Source of the DNA: Fratercula arctica
Lineage: Eukaryota > Chordata > Aves > Charadriiformes > Alcidae
Assembly: GCA_947846985.1 (NCBI GenBank)
Contig: CANTUZ010000002.1
Span: 14,146,087-14,210,086 of the forward strand
Length of the DNA: 64,000 bases
Direction: 5' to 3'
Shown here piece by piece: positions 47,241-60,059 of this stretch; position 1 is the stretch's first letter; the number at the start of each line of letters is the position of its first letter. The notes beneath the pieces are model-generated. The model saw nothing but the letters and a program-made list of their open reading frames with translations. It searched no databases and was not told the origin of the DNA. The position numbers and the translations under genes are program-made.

Positions 47241-50200
47241 ATGATGCAGAAAACTCCACCTTCCCACAAACCAGCTATTCTACACAATGGATATACCCTT
47301 TAATTCTGTCTTAATGAACATAGCAACAGTTCCCAAGTGTTGATGGTATTTTCTGTCTAATTAACCTCTAATGTAGCAATTTACATCAAAGACAATAGTG
47401 CATTGTTTCCTGTACACCTCCTACAAAGGGTTCTCTCCACGTGGCCTGTGTTTTTCACAGCTAACCACATGGTTGCTGGCTTCCTATGATTCTTTCTAAA
47501 ATCTTGCAAAAGATTTCTCACAAAAGGTGAACGAATTAGCAAATAACTGGAAGGGATTCAGTGAGCAGACAAAAAATAAAGGAACAGAAAGGACTGTAGA
47601 TGTTTGTCTTGTGTTTTGAAATTGCATTAGCTTTCAAGGGAGAAAAATCAGGACAGGTTGCAAACTGAAGTAGATTTCAGTGTCACCAACTTTAATGATT
47701 TTATTGCAAGTCTTGCAATATTAAGTATTTGCTTTGAGCCCAGAACCTCTGAAAACATGGGATTCTTGTTTTTTGTAATTAAAAAACAAAACCCAAAATA
47801 ATAAAAAAACCCACCCTTAAGTGTTTAGTGTCAAATTGCAGTGTAAGATAAGAAATGATGTACTCAAACTTTCCAGAACCACGAAAATCATCAGAACCTG
47901 TGTTTTGCATAAAAAAAAAAAAAAGGTAATTGCTCAAACAACCTCATATTTGTTTGAAGGGACTATGTAAAAGAGTGTTTATACCAGCTGTAGATTTTGT
48001 CCCTAGGCTTATAATACGGAGAAGTTTATAAGCCCTGCAAAAACCAAAGACTAAATTCACCTAAATAGTGAAGTGTTTTTGCCACTCTACCAACTGGTAT
48101 TAGCTATAAGAGCAAATTAGCTGTTGGCATTTTAGATTGACTTCCATCTGAATGGTTTTCTGGGGTAAATAGGCTGGTACCTGTTCTAGTAAACTCTTGC
48201 TGGTTTAGATAAAGCCAAAGGGTTTGAAATAAATGTCTTTCATTTTCTTTACAAGAAATTAAGCTTGATATTGATGGCTTAACTTTTTACCTTCATTAAT
48301 TATTCTTTGCCTCCTTTTCTCTCCATGTCTCCCCTTAATATACTTTCTATAGAAGGATCTTCATGATCAGCAAGTCCACTCCCCCTTGCCATACTCTCAC
48401 ATCATAAAATCACTTCCGTAAATCTGTCAGATTTCCCTGTAGCTGATTTTTTTCTTTTCCCTACATACTTCTCCTAATGGAAGGTTTTTCCCAAGCTCAG
48501 ATGAGGTGACAGTTTGAAACTTTTAATTTCCAGACCATGTTATTTCCTGGTCATTTGCTTCTGGGTAGTAGCTGTCATCTGTGTTCATTTTGTATTACTA
48601 CTTATCCTGACAATATACATTTCTGTCTATATTACAGTCCTAAGACTGCTTGGGATTCTTACATTTGACTTTGTAAAAAGTATAAAGTGGTTTTGATTAT
48701 TATGTTTTGGTTTGGGGTTTTTTTTTTTCAGTAAATGGAAAATTCCCATGACGTCCATAGAATTCTTGATTGCTAGGAACTTTTTTACCTGATTGCCTCC
48801 CTTTTTCAATTTTAGATCTCTTTCTCTAACCTGCAAGAACACCAAAGAATGAGGTGGTTTGTGTAACTACACATTAATAGCAGCTAGTGTTGTAGCATTT
48901 TTTTTGGCTATGATGTTGTTACGCGTAGTTATTAAAGGCTTTCAAGGTGAATGCCATCTTTAACTAAATTCAGGAGATAACTCTATCTTTAGTTTCTCAG
49001 GCTCATAGCAGAACTCAACAGAAACAAAAGTCTGAGTAAACTTACTGTTTGGTAGCATAATGTTCGCTATAGCTGTAAGTTAGGCTATCCACTCCTCTTG
49101 GCTTCAGCCTTTGTCCAGATGAATTTGGACTTCTTCACAACAAAATAAACCCAGGATTTTCAGCTTCCTCACCTGGAGTATAATCTTTTCTTTCTCTTTT
49201 ATGGAAATAAATGACAATTGGAGGAAAAAAACCTAGTAAAGAATCAAATCTTGCAATCACTTCCTAGAAAAGCCTTAATATAAATATTACATACCCCCAT
49301 CTATTGTATCTATTTGTCTATCCAGAACTGCTTTATACACAAACCTACTAGCTTGTCCTCACTCCTTTCATGCCTGTCGTCCCCCTGGGAAACACCTCTG
49401 GCATCATTTGGGGAACTGCTGAGAATAAAGTTCATGATGGTGCATTTTGGGCCTAGCACATCACTTTGACTTGCACTATCCATAATCAAGGGATCAGAGG
49501 AACTTGATCACAAGATCCTTTCTCTTCTGCTTCTGCAGAGTCATATTTGCAGTGTGCGTGCCTTCATCTCCTGGTGCTACTTTTCCTCCTTCCCTCTGTC
49601 CTCCTCCTGCATGCAATAGACAACACACAGCTGGAACTTCTCATTATTTGTGATGTCCATGTTCTGTTCTTCTCTATCCTAATTTTGTTTTAAAGTACAG
49701 GCAGAGGAGCGTTAACATGAAACTTCATAAACCTGATGTTCATGGACTATATATAGAAATACTCTGCTGGTGGCTTTTTTCCCAGTTTTTGTCATTTGTA
49801 ATCCTTAAAAAAATCTGTGTCCAAGCCTAAAATTAGTGTTATTGTTCAAAAACTTCTTATAGGTTCAGCTGCTGAATTGCCTTCTTGATAATTCTATTGT
49901 GATTTCACAATATATCATATTTTCATTTAAAAGGGATTAAACAAGCATTTTCAGGGCTGATAGAGACAATGCAGACTACAGCAAGGAGTCTGTGTCACCA
50001 AACAGGAAGTAAAAGAGTTTTTCTGAGAATATGTATTTCAGAATAAACTGAAACAGGTATTTTTGCATAGAAAAATGGCAATTATTTTTACTATTGTTAG
50101 AACTTGAGAAGTATAGGAAATACTAATTTTTAAATTTCTTTTCTCCTGTACTGATTGTTTAGATATATGTTGGAAAACTAGTCTTCTAGTCTGGCCCCAT

Positions 50201-53088
50201 TTACCTGTTAATGACAAATGCGGGCAAGAACAATTTTCTTCTAGCTTCTGTACGCATGATTATTTATAATAGTTGCAAGCGATCAGGCCATGGTGGCTCA
50301 AAGAGTTACTATTTAGAAGCTGAAGCATGTCAGCTGGTTGTGTTAAGTGCTCCAAACCATTTGCAATCAATGACTAAAATAGTGCTTCAAGCTAATGTAT
50401 TTCACTTGGGAGCTGTAGTGAGGTGGCAGCGTACATATGCTCACTTAACTGGGCTCAGCTAATGAATGGTAACTCATTAAGCTGCAGTCATTTGATCACT
50501 TACAATGTGAATGCATAGATTACAGCAGGCGTAGTCCAGCGAAAAGTGAGTTATCTTTAAAATCACAGATCTGACTATGTACTACAAAATTGTGTATCCT
50601 GGGATTTGGTATTAGAAATCAGCAGAAATATTTTCTCTCCCTCTTTTTTACCCACAAACTTGCATACAAATAAGCGATTCCTCATTAAAATGCTTTGGCT
50701 GCTTTGTCTGATTTTTTTTTTTTTTTCTTTTTTTCTCCTTTTCTTTTTAGTACTCCAATTATGATTTTCCTGTGATACGATCAAAAGCACAATCCTGATG
50801 ATTTCTACAGTGGTACAAAAATCTTCTCCCTCAAGGTCTATTAGTAGATTTTGCACCAATGACATTTGAATTAATAGAATGTCTATCATATTCCACTCAT
50901 TACTTTGCTCTTAAAAATTTTGTTTATCTAGACAGAGGCCAGAAAAGTATAGAGATGGAATTTTTTTTTTTTTTTCAGAAGAAAAATAAATTGTTCTGAT
51001 CATCCCATGAAACAAGTAATAAAAAAAATGTATCAAAACTGTCCTCTTCCTCCAAAAACAATTATCACAATTTTTCAGATGTCTTTAACACTCTGTGACC
51101 TGGATCACCAACTGTGAATAACAAAGACCAAGTGATGAATAGCTGGAATGATTAGTTTGCAAACAAATCATCAGCTGAGTATCACTTGTGCAAACTATTC
51201 ACCAAATATTTATAGAGTAAGAAAGTAGCCTTGCTTCATGAACAATTTGATTAGATGTGACACTGGGTATGAGTCAAGGAGCTGTGTGATATAGATGGTG
51301 AGCCAAATTTAGTGTGATACACAGAAATGAAGACAAGACGTGCTTTCTCTGGGGCCTTTCAACCACTGATGTAGCAATCAAACCAAATATACATAGGATG
51401 AAATCATCCAACTTTCATGGATACAAATTTGTGTAGAAGAGGACAGTCTCTCATAGTGCAGTTTAAAAAGCAGTGAGATTTTACAGCTGGCACCTTGAAT
51501 TGCAAAGTCTTTTATGATTTATTTTTCCATTACCAATCCCAAATTATTCTGGCCTTGCTGTCCTCTGGATATCTATCTCTTCTTTGAAAAAGTGTTTTGG
51601 AATTTTTTTTCCTTCCTCCTTTTGGAATTTTGGAAAAATGTCTCAATATAATATTGCCTTCAACCTTAATGGATATGTTCTTTCAGATCATTAATGAAGA
51701 TACTGTGAAAAATGGAATGGAATACACGGGTCCAATACGTTAGTAGGAAGTTTCCCATAGGTTGCGGTAGTTTGTATTGCTATTCTGATAACAATGCTTC
51801 AATGCTGTAAAAATACTTTTTAGTTCTAATTTAAGAGCTAATCTGAATTGTTCAGAAGGTAGCACTGGTGCTACTATATTTCAGTACAAAAAAATAAAAA
51901 AAAAAAGAAATTTCTGTATTTCATTGAAAAGTTCAACTTTTCAGTGCAAAATTGAAAGACGATATATTTTTTGACTGGAACCTAAACCATTTTGATTCAA
52001 AAATTTTGCCACTGTTTTTTTTTTGGGAATCCTAACTTTGGTGGAAAAAAATACAGTCTTTCTTGGGATTTCACATTTTGTAATACATTTTGCAAAATAA
52101 TTAACAGAAATATTAACATCTGGACATGACTCTCTACTTTGTTTCCCTGTGTTTCTGCCAGCATGGTGATTCTGAATTCAATAAATTTACAGTGGTATAA
52201 TAACACAGTGGAACAGAAAATTATCTTATAACCTACTTCCTTTTCTCCACAATGTTCAGCGTTAAGCAAAATTTTGCTTTCTCTTGCACGTCACCTGGTT
52301 TATGACATAGAAAAGGAATTATGCAACTGCTGTATAAGGCTTCTGAGTAATTGCTTTATGGAAGGCCATGTGTGCTCCACCCAGTTAAAATCCGAGTTTG
52401 TTCTCACACCAGGTGTAGATGGGTCGAATGTGCACTGAGACACAATCTCATTTGGTATGAACGGGCAAGAGTCCATAAAGTTTATGGCTCTACATAAATA
52501 TATACAAGCAGCTCCTTGGAGTTTTCCTGTTAAAAACCTTCTGCTCCACTGGAAGAATTCTGCATTTAGCAGTGGTAGATTCAGAGCCAGGGCTTTTGCA
52601 CCTACTATCTTTTGTCCTGTAAATTGTCTCCAGATTCACAACTGTTAGGATTAAGGCTGGGAAACTGAATGCTTGTTGAACAGATTTAGACAGGAAATCT
52701 GAAAACACAGGATCATATCCTTGATGGACCAAAGTTCATGTAGGCCATTTTCCCCTCTTGGACCAGAGCCAACGCTACAGGAAATGATACAACTTTTGAG
52801 TAGTTTGGCCCCAGGACTCATACTGATCTCTGACAGAGCGGCGAACACAAAATACATTATTTCTTCTAATACATTTATTTTTGTCAGTTGTGACCAAATA
52901 TATTGCCAATATTTATAAGAGTATATATGTATATTTATTTAAACACGCACACAGGAAGTTTTGACCTGTATAGCTTCCTTCTGTCATCAGTTTTCCAGTA
53001 AGAGCTTGTAATCTGGATGCATCTACAGCAAAACTCAAAGGAAAAAAAAGGCCTTGAATTTTGAACTCCAACAATTCCTGAAGAAGTT

Positions 53089-53129
53089 GGGAATGTTTTG
53101 GTTTTTATGAGGGAATGTTTTGGTTTTTA
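53089..53129. repeat. Tandem duplication, 22-bp period
   Basis: The 19-bp string 'gggaatgttttggttttta' occurs twice, exactly, 22 bp apart. It looks like a small local duplication, with no function suggested. Confidence 0.85.
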
Positions 53130-53837
53130 ATTTCAGATGAAATGCACATGTCATTTGTGTTCAGATGGTGTACGTGTTTTGGATGGTCAGAGGATGGTAT
53201 TTATAAAGGCTATTTTAATCATTTAACTATTGTGAAAAGCAGTTTAACAAAGCCTACAAACTTAAGTCCTCCTTGTCATTAATGGAGAGAGATCAATACC
53301 TCCAGATGGTGAGTCTGAACATCTTTGGAGGATATTTAATGTAGGATTATGTGGATATCTTCTACTGTGGCAAATTTTGATTGTTTTTTTGTTGTTGTTT
53401 TTTGTTTGTTTGTTTATTTGTTTTTTAATGGCATCAAGAATTCTCGTGGGTGAGTAAAATACAGAAAATAACACAGTAATTTTGTATATTTTTGGTATAA
53501 TGTAGGAAAATACAACCCTTTGCTGTAGCAGGATATTTTTATGGGCTGATGTGCACAAACTGTGGTCAGTGACTTGAATCAAACACAGTCCCTGAGGTCA
53601 GAGAAAATGCTCACCCCACGCAGACCACGTTCTCAATGTCAGTAAAGCTCCATGGGTGAATATCTCAGATCCTCCAGCAGATCTGAGATTGAAACAGGGA
53701 TTTATGAAAATTGCCCAGTGACATAAAACAGATTTTCGTTACAGGAAATATTTAATTTTGACAAGTTTTTCTTAGAATTAGTAACTTCAGCTGACTAACT
53801 TCCTCTTTTTGGTATCACAGTTTACACCACTGTGATT

Positions 53838-53916
53838 GTTACCATAGATATGGAGTATGGTTGTTTCCATGGTAACATGTGGTGTGTCATAAACAAACAA
53901 ACTCCATAGCGATAAC
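53838..53916. promoter_or_regulatory. Cluster of RFX X-box-like sites
   Basis: A near-perfect palindromic X-box 'gtttccatggtaac' lies at 53863-53876. Its right half fits the RFX half-site RGYAAC and its left half differs at one position from GTNRCC. A perfect left half 'gttacc' lies at 53838-53843 and a partial site 'ctccatagcgataac' at 53902-53916. RFX proteins bind such sites in ciliary and other promoters and enhancers. Motifs are seen; function here is inferred. Confidence 0.4.
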
Positions 53917-54099
53917 TTAATTTGAATGTCATTATTCTATGCTACTGTAAGCAAAATGTAAATATTAATTGAAGGAGGATGTGAACAACACAACATTTTT
54001 ATGGCATATTCAAGTTGTTATTTAAATACATATTTTAATGAAAATTCATCAAGGCAAAGTCATCAAGTCTTTACAAAAGTATGAGATAATAGTTTAAGA

Positions 54100-54315
54100 A
54101 GCTTAAAATCCCAGTTCAAATTCCTCTTTTACTGTGATCATGTAACTTCACCTTTGGGCCTCGGATTTCATCTGTATGAAAAAAAGGATACTAATAATAA
54201 TTACTTGCTTTTAGAAGTTGAAATAGTTATGGTTCAAGGACTTATTTGAAGTAATTACTGTTGTTATTATTATATAAGTTGTTATTGTTGTTGTTGTTGT
54301 TATTATTATTATTAA
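54100..54315 (+). mobile_element. MIR-like SINE with GTT/ATT tail
   Basis: Blocks in order are 'gatcatgtaacttcaccttt', 'gggcctcggatttcatctgt', and 'gaaaaaaaggatactaataat', corresponding to the MIR core ('...tcacttaacctctctgggcctcagtttcctcatctgtaaaatgaggataataat...'). A diverged section follows, and the copy ends in a GTT/ATT trinucleotide tail at about 54260-54315, as seen on many MIR/L2 copies. It is about 215 bp long and ancient. Confidence 0.65.
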
Positions 54316-54319
54316 AACT

Positions 54320-57300
54320 ATTTGAATGGCAAAAAAAGAATCCAGAAGATATTCCTCATTACACCTGATCTATTCATTGAAATAATAGCAGTCTCGCCTG
54401 AAACTGCACCTGGCTTAAACGTGTAAATTGCATATGACCCCAAGCTTCTGATAGCCATAAAATACCAGTCTAAGTATTTTAAATTGTTTAAAGATTATAA
54501 TTTTAAATGCTTAAAATATTGCAATTATAGCAAACAATTTTTTTTTTTTTTTTAATCTCAGGTACTCAAGCCACAAACCAGACGCAATTTCCACCACTCT
54601 CCGGTTAATGGCATTTAAAATTGTTCATATCTTTGGATCTCAAATTAGAAGAACCTATTTTTAAGATGGTCCAAGCATCAGTGTCCAATTCTATGTATGC
54701 ATATGTGTGCTTAGAAAGACGGGTTTATTTTCTGTGTTTGGCTTGACAAAGCATTGTGAAAAATAAAGTGTCAACCTACGTGGTTCATTGAGGCTGCATA
54801 AATGTTACACATATGGGTAATATGAGGGAAGTTATATTTAGAGAGTGCAATAGATTGGAAAGAGAAGCAGAATCACAGGAGTATTCAGTCTTTCGGCGCT
54901 AGTAAAAGCATGTAGATTAAAACCTACCTGGGCAAATCAAGAAAGTGTAAGCGATTTTAGAAAAAGGCTGCACTAAAAGTCCATGAAGCCATCACCAGAC
55001 CCTTCACTGTGTCAAGAACTCATGTCAGCTCGGAAGTTCTACGCTGGGAACATCTGAGATTCCCTCCCAGCCAGAAGCAAAACCACCCTCCTCAGCAGCT
55101 GCTCTCCGTTCATATCAGACAGGAACTGCTGAGCAAGGATGTTGAGGCCTACCAGGGGACGTGTAAAATTTACATACGTTAGCCAGCCTTGGCTGTTGAG
55201 ATAATGATGTGGCTTTTTTCATTCAGCTTCTTTAACATGAATAGTCTGGTATGATTTTACTAATGCAGCATCAGATGACTGTTGCCATGGGCAAAAGGCT
55301 GAGGACCTGTTATTATCTCTGCTTGAGAGCTGAGGGAAGGCAGGCTCAAAAGCTTCATTCCTCACCGTTTCCCAGCATATGATGGAGATATCACCTACCT
55401 CTGTTGCTGGGAGAAGACATTAGCCAAGAGCTGTCTCCCAAGCAATCCACCAGAGATACATCTTCTAGCAAGTGCTGCTCATGGTGCTTCACTTCTCCAT
55501 AGTGTAGTATTTCTTTCTAAAAGTGCAGGGGTCTGCCTCCTCTTGGAGTAACTGTGTGGAGATACAGCAATCACCGTTCACCGGCTTAAGAATATTTTGC
55601 TTCTAGGAACAGAAATCCTCACTCACATTTTATCTTCCCTCTCTCTAAGGAAAGAGCAATGCTAAAGAAATATGTGCTTGCAGTTCATCAGAGGATACCG
55701 CGTTTTCACCCCATTTCCTAGAGATTGTGTTCTCACCTGCGGTACACTGACACATGCCTCTGCGTGATACGACCAGGGTGCAAGTCAGCAATCCAGGAAA
55801 TGTCACTGACAGAGATTGCTTGGTGGAGAACACGCAAGAGCAGAGTCATTCCTTTAGCTGTCACAAGTTAGTAACTCTTTGAACTTCTTCTGAGTTGGCG
55901 TGGTGTCTGTGGGGATGAAGAGACTCAAAGAACCAGAGCAGGCCTATGCAGTGCACACTGCACTGTTCCTGCCTGGAGAAAGGTATCTGGGTAGCCACTG
56001 CAGCCTGCTTGGCAATTACAACAAGCCTCAAGTGACTATAAGTTACCCTGGTGCATCCACGCAAGTGTCCTAGAAGTCTTAATATCTGAAGTGGCTGGCT
56101 GCCTGCTTCGTGCCTCCTTTTTTTGTGCACCGTTAAGAAAGAGGAAGAGAGGAATAGGATGTAGTTTGACTTAACCCACGTTCCCCTTTCAATTCCTGCA
56201 CCACTATGACATATCAAACCTTCTTTGTTGCAGCTGAGCCACTTTTCCCAAAGCTGTCGTACCACAATAGCTGATGGCTGATTTAAAATCACCTATGTGC
56301 AATGGCTTACGTTAACTTACGCTTTGGTAAATAGTAAACAGTAAAATTTCTCTAGTTTTTGTGGCAGGAAATTTCAGGCAAGCGAGTGCTGTGAAGCTCA
56401 AGTGCTGAGAAAGCAGAAACAAATCCCAAAAGGCCTCAAAGTATACTTTAAATCTCATGAGTCAGTGTGGGGATTCTTGGCTGACCTGATTACTGAATGG
56501 TCAGAGCTGGCAGCGCTTTGCTGGCCAGCAAAGCAACATTCAGGTCTCTTTTCTTTATTGCATTTCATAAGATAGCTTGGTAAACAATAGAAATGCTGAA
56601 AGTGGACTTTCCTAATCATAACAGTCAGGGAAAAAAGAAAAGATATATGTATTTGTATTAAAAGCCTAGCAGAAGAAAGTACAAAGAAAACAAAGGTTTG
56701 TCTTTCCTTAAAAGCTGTGAAAATGCACTAGCAAAATGCGTAACTCATATCAGGGCTTGCTAACACCATGCTATGCTTTGTATTAAAACCCCCTGAAAAG
56801 CAGCTCCCCGTGGCAAGATCAGCTCCAAGAAGACAGCACGAGAGCAACAGACAGCTGAAATGGGAGTCAGGTCTCTGCCCTCTCCTCCGCCAGCTGCAGA
56901 AGGAAACTGGAAGACAACCCTCAACATCCCTGTCACATCTCACTCATAAAACATTGTACGCTCAAGTCGCACATTTGGATACCTCCTCACCTCACCTCTT
57001 CCCTTCTCCCCCACAGCTGGGTCCCCATGTCGCAAAATTGCGGTGAAACAATGAATTGTCCCTTTTTGCCACCTGGCCTGCATCTGACACATGAAAAGGG
57101 GTCTTCAAAGCAGATGTGGGACTTGTACCTAACACTTCCAACCAGCTGGGTCCCAAGCTCACAGGGCCATGGTCTGCACGTGGCCAAGCTGCAGCCTTGC
57201 ACGACAAACCCTCTCCTGCCATGTCGAGCACAGCTTGGCGGAGGCCAGCTTCGTGTGGCCCCAAGCAGACTGTCTCATGGGCTGGAAGGGCAGACACTGG

Positions 57301-60000
57301 AGAGGTCTGCCTCTTGGGGCACGATGATCTCACCCACAGCATGATTAGTGCATTTGCCAACTAGAATAAACAGGGGTTGAAGTCATAGGTTCAGACTAGG
57401 AACTTTTTAGGACAGGCACTGACACGATTTCGCTGTCATGTGCAATCCCCAAAGCAGTGTCAGTTCCCCCCAGAGTGGATTTTACTGTTGCATGTTAGGC
57501 GGTAAGAGGAACCTCAGTCAAGACGCTAGCTCTGAGATTGAAATGAAAAATTGAAGAAGTGGTAATGCTGAATAAAAGATGATATTAGCCATAAGGCATT
57601 TTAAAGAGAGAAGAATACAACGCTGGGATGCTAGGCTTCAGTGTATTCTGTGTCTCGGGATCTTCCACTTATTTGGATAAAACACCTTTGCACAGCAGAT
57701 GAAATCTGATGCAATGCTGTCATCTGACTGAATACCCTTGTTTTCCTCTGCTGCTGAAAACATGTGAATTGCCCCAGACGGGATCTAGTTGTACTGATCT
57801 GCGTAGGGGGATCAAGGTTCCTTCGCTCAAGGATCCTGGATGTTTCTTGCATGACTCACACACTTCTAAGCCACTAAAGCTAAACACCTTCTAAAAGAGA
57901 GAGCCTGCTCTCTCCAGAGAAAAACTGACTGCAAAAAGATTGAGGAGAGGTGTCCAGGGTTGTTTTGGTGTTTTGTTTTTTTTTTTTTTTTTTTAAATAT
58001 ATACATGAGAGGAAACTGTGCAGAGTGCTTTTGTCATGAAGAGCTCTGGGGTGGGAACTCGTTCTTCAGTTTGGGCTGTTCTTTAGCATGAGAAACCCCC
58101 TTGCCTTCAGAGGAGGAGAAGACTGGAAAGAATTAGTGTACAGCTGTTTGTGTGCACTTGGGCTTAGTCATCGTTTGTATTGCAGTGCGCGGACTCACAT
58201 CCAGCTCCTGCAGCTGAAACACAATGGAGCTCTGACTTCAGTGGGTACTGGGTCAGACGGCAGGCGAGAGAATAAATAAAAAAAAATCAACATTAATTGA
58301 GGTCACCTATACTTTAAGTAATTACACAGCAGTATGAATGGCAACGCAAAACAAACATTGGAGGCACAGCAGTAAAACAGCTCAAGGAAAGAGGATCTGT
58401 TCATTCAACCTAACGCTGTAACAGCTAGACATAGTTTTGAAATGAGCTGTCCCTCTTGAATTTGGCAGACGGGATCTTTTGGTTTCACAGGAAGAAGCGA
58501 TTCTCATCAGAGCAGCCTTAGCCCAAGCTGCAGCAGTGGAGAGACAGCTTGACAACTCAGGCTTTTTTAAGGGTACTGCCATTAAATTAGTCACTTGAAA
58601 ACACTAAATATTAGCTTTGTGAGATGATCTTTTTAGTAGGCAACGGCCTTTTAATTTTTATTAGAGCAATTAGTCCTTTTATAAGTCTCAACATAAAATT
58701 AATCATTGTGGTAATACAGCATTAAAGAACTCCCCTGGTTTCAGTCATGCACAGGATTTTTGAGGAGGGTTTTTTTTTTGTACGTTTGTTTGTTTGCTTG
58801 CTTTGAGGAGGTGCTGTTTTCTTCATCTCAGTTTACAGCAAGTTTTATAAGTAAGCATGGGCTTGGAGGCACAGATTCCTGAAGGCAGTGACTGCGTTCA
58901 GGAGGGAAGCTCACCAAAAAAGGGAATTCCTTAGCCTTTCTCAATCACGTCGTCTTCTTTCATCTGAACACACATACAGCCCCAGTGCAGTTTCCCATGA
59001 AACACCGAAATGGCACATCCGTATAAAATGATCAGATGTTAGAAAGGTGTAATAATAACACAGTCCCTTCACTCCATCTCTTTTTCTCCTCCAAGACAAG
59101 TTCTACTTGGATAAATAACATCTTGTTTCTTCATTTGCATTTTTAATGTCTTGTTTACCTTTTCAGAGCCATCAGGGTACAGAGCGGTTTTTAAGCACTT
59201 TCTCAACAGATTTTTAACTGTTAGAGCATAAAATGTTTTTATTTCGCTGTTATCTTCACTTTTTTATGATTTTCCACATTTATGTATTAAAAATCGCATA
59301 TTTTGTAGTAATGTACACAGTCAATTGTACAATACTCATAGAAGTGCAAAGCATCAAAGTCATGCTACCAAATAAAAACTCTCTAACAGCTAAGGCATTG
59401 ATTGTAGTTTACTTAGTGGCGGAAGTTTAAGATGTTATTTAACCACAGCTCTTTGTTCTGTGTTTCTACTTGACCTCACTATGTGGCTGCAATCCTCTAT
59501 TTCAGCCACTCCACAACAAAGTCCAGCATTTCAGCTCAGTCTTCAGGTGGCTGTTAACTTAATAACCATACTTTTCCCCCAAACCAGCTGAGATACGGGC
59601 ATAGTTTCCCCAGGTCTCCAGTGGGGATGCTGAGCCAAGAAGACAGTAAATGCAGCTGGGCCTGGGAACGATAAACCAGTGCAGTGAGATATCTCAGTGC
59701 TCAGCTATCAAAAGCATGGTCTCTGATCTCATAAATCCTGACATATGTTCTAAGTTCTCTACAAGTGATACATTAAATGGGATTAATCAAATTCATACAT
59801 ATAAGCATGTGTGTGCGTTTTCAGATGTATGACATCATAATGTTGGCAGCATGATACAATGAAATTATGTATATAGCGCTGGAAGATCTCACTATTTGGG
59901 AGTTAAATTCCAGCAGTCAATCATCTGCATTTTAAGCATCCTTTAACAGCATATGAAGCAACCAAACTACAACAAGAGTCAAAGCCAAAACATCATACTG
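54320..60000. other. Non-coding unique DNA with a GC-rich patch
   Basis: No gene is defended. A 16-T run lies at 54538-54553. The longest reverse frame here (55861-56292, 143 codons) has no recognisable domain. About 56770-57345 is GC-richer with overlapping open frames on both strands and is treated in the findings. A 19-T run lies at 57976-57994. The recurrent 'gacttcagtgg'-type motif occurs at about 58222-58255. Confidence 0.65.
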
Positions 60001-60027
60001 TGAATATAGTAATGATATTGCCATTTA

Positions 60028-60053
60028 AATATTTAAATGATCATTTAAATATT
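60028..60053. repeat. Perfect 26-bp palindrome
   Basis: The half-site 'aatatttaaatga' is followed directly by its exact reverse complement, centred on 'tgatca'. An overlapping 16-bp palindrome ('atttaaatatttaaat') shares its left part at 60023-60038. It is extremely AT-rich, so it could be a chance product of biased composition or a cruciform-prone site. Confidence 0.9.
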
Positions 60054-60059
60054 GCAACA

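Larger units (their letters stand above)
47245..54095. other. Non-coding unique DNA
   Basis: No gene is supported. Contents seen: T/TC-rich tracts at about 48717-48729 and 50709-50750; a motif-rich block at about 50205-50540; a possible old repeat piece at about 52700-52800; tandem copies of 'gggaatgttttggttttta' at 53089-53107 and 53111-53129; a GTT/GTTT-rich stretch at about 53382-53422; a 10-bp-arm inverted repeat at 53662-53689; and an RFX-like site cluster at 53838-53916. Confidence 0.65.

Noticed and set aside
55861..56292. Reverse-strand 143-codon open frame
   Set aside because: No family resemblance, no supporting splice or promoter context, and length is within what chance gives over 64 kb in six frames.
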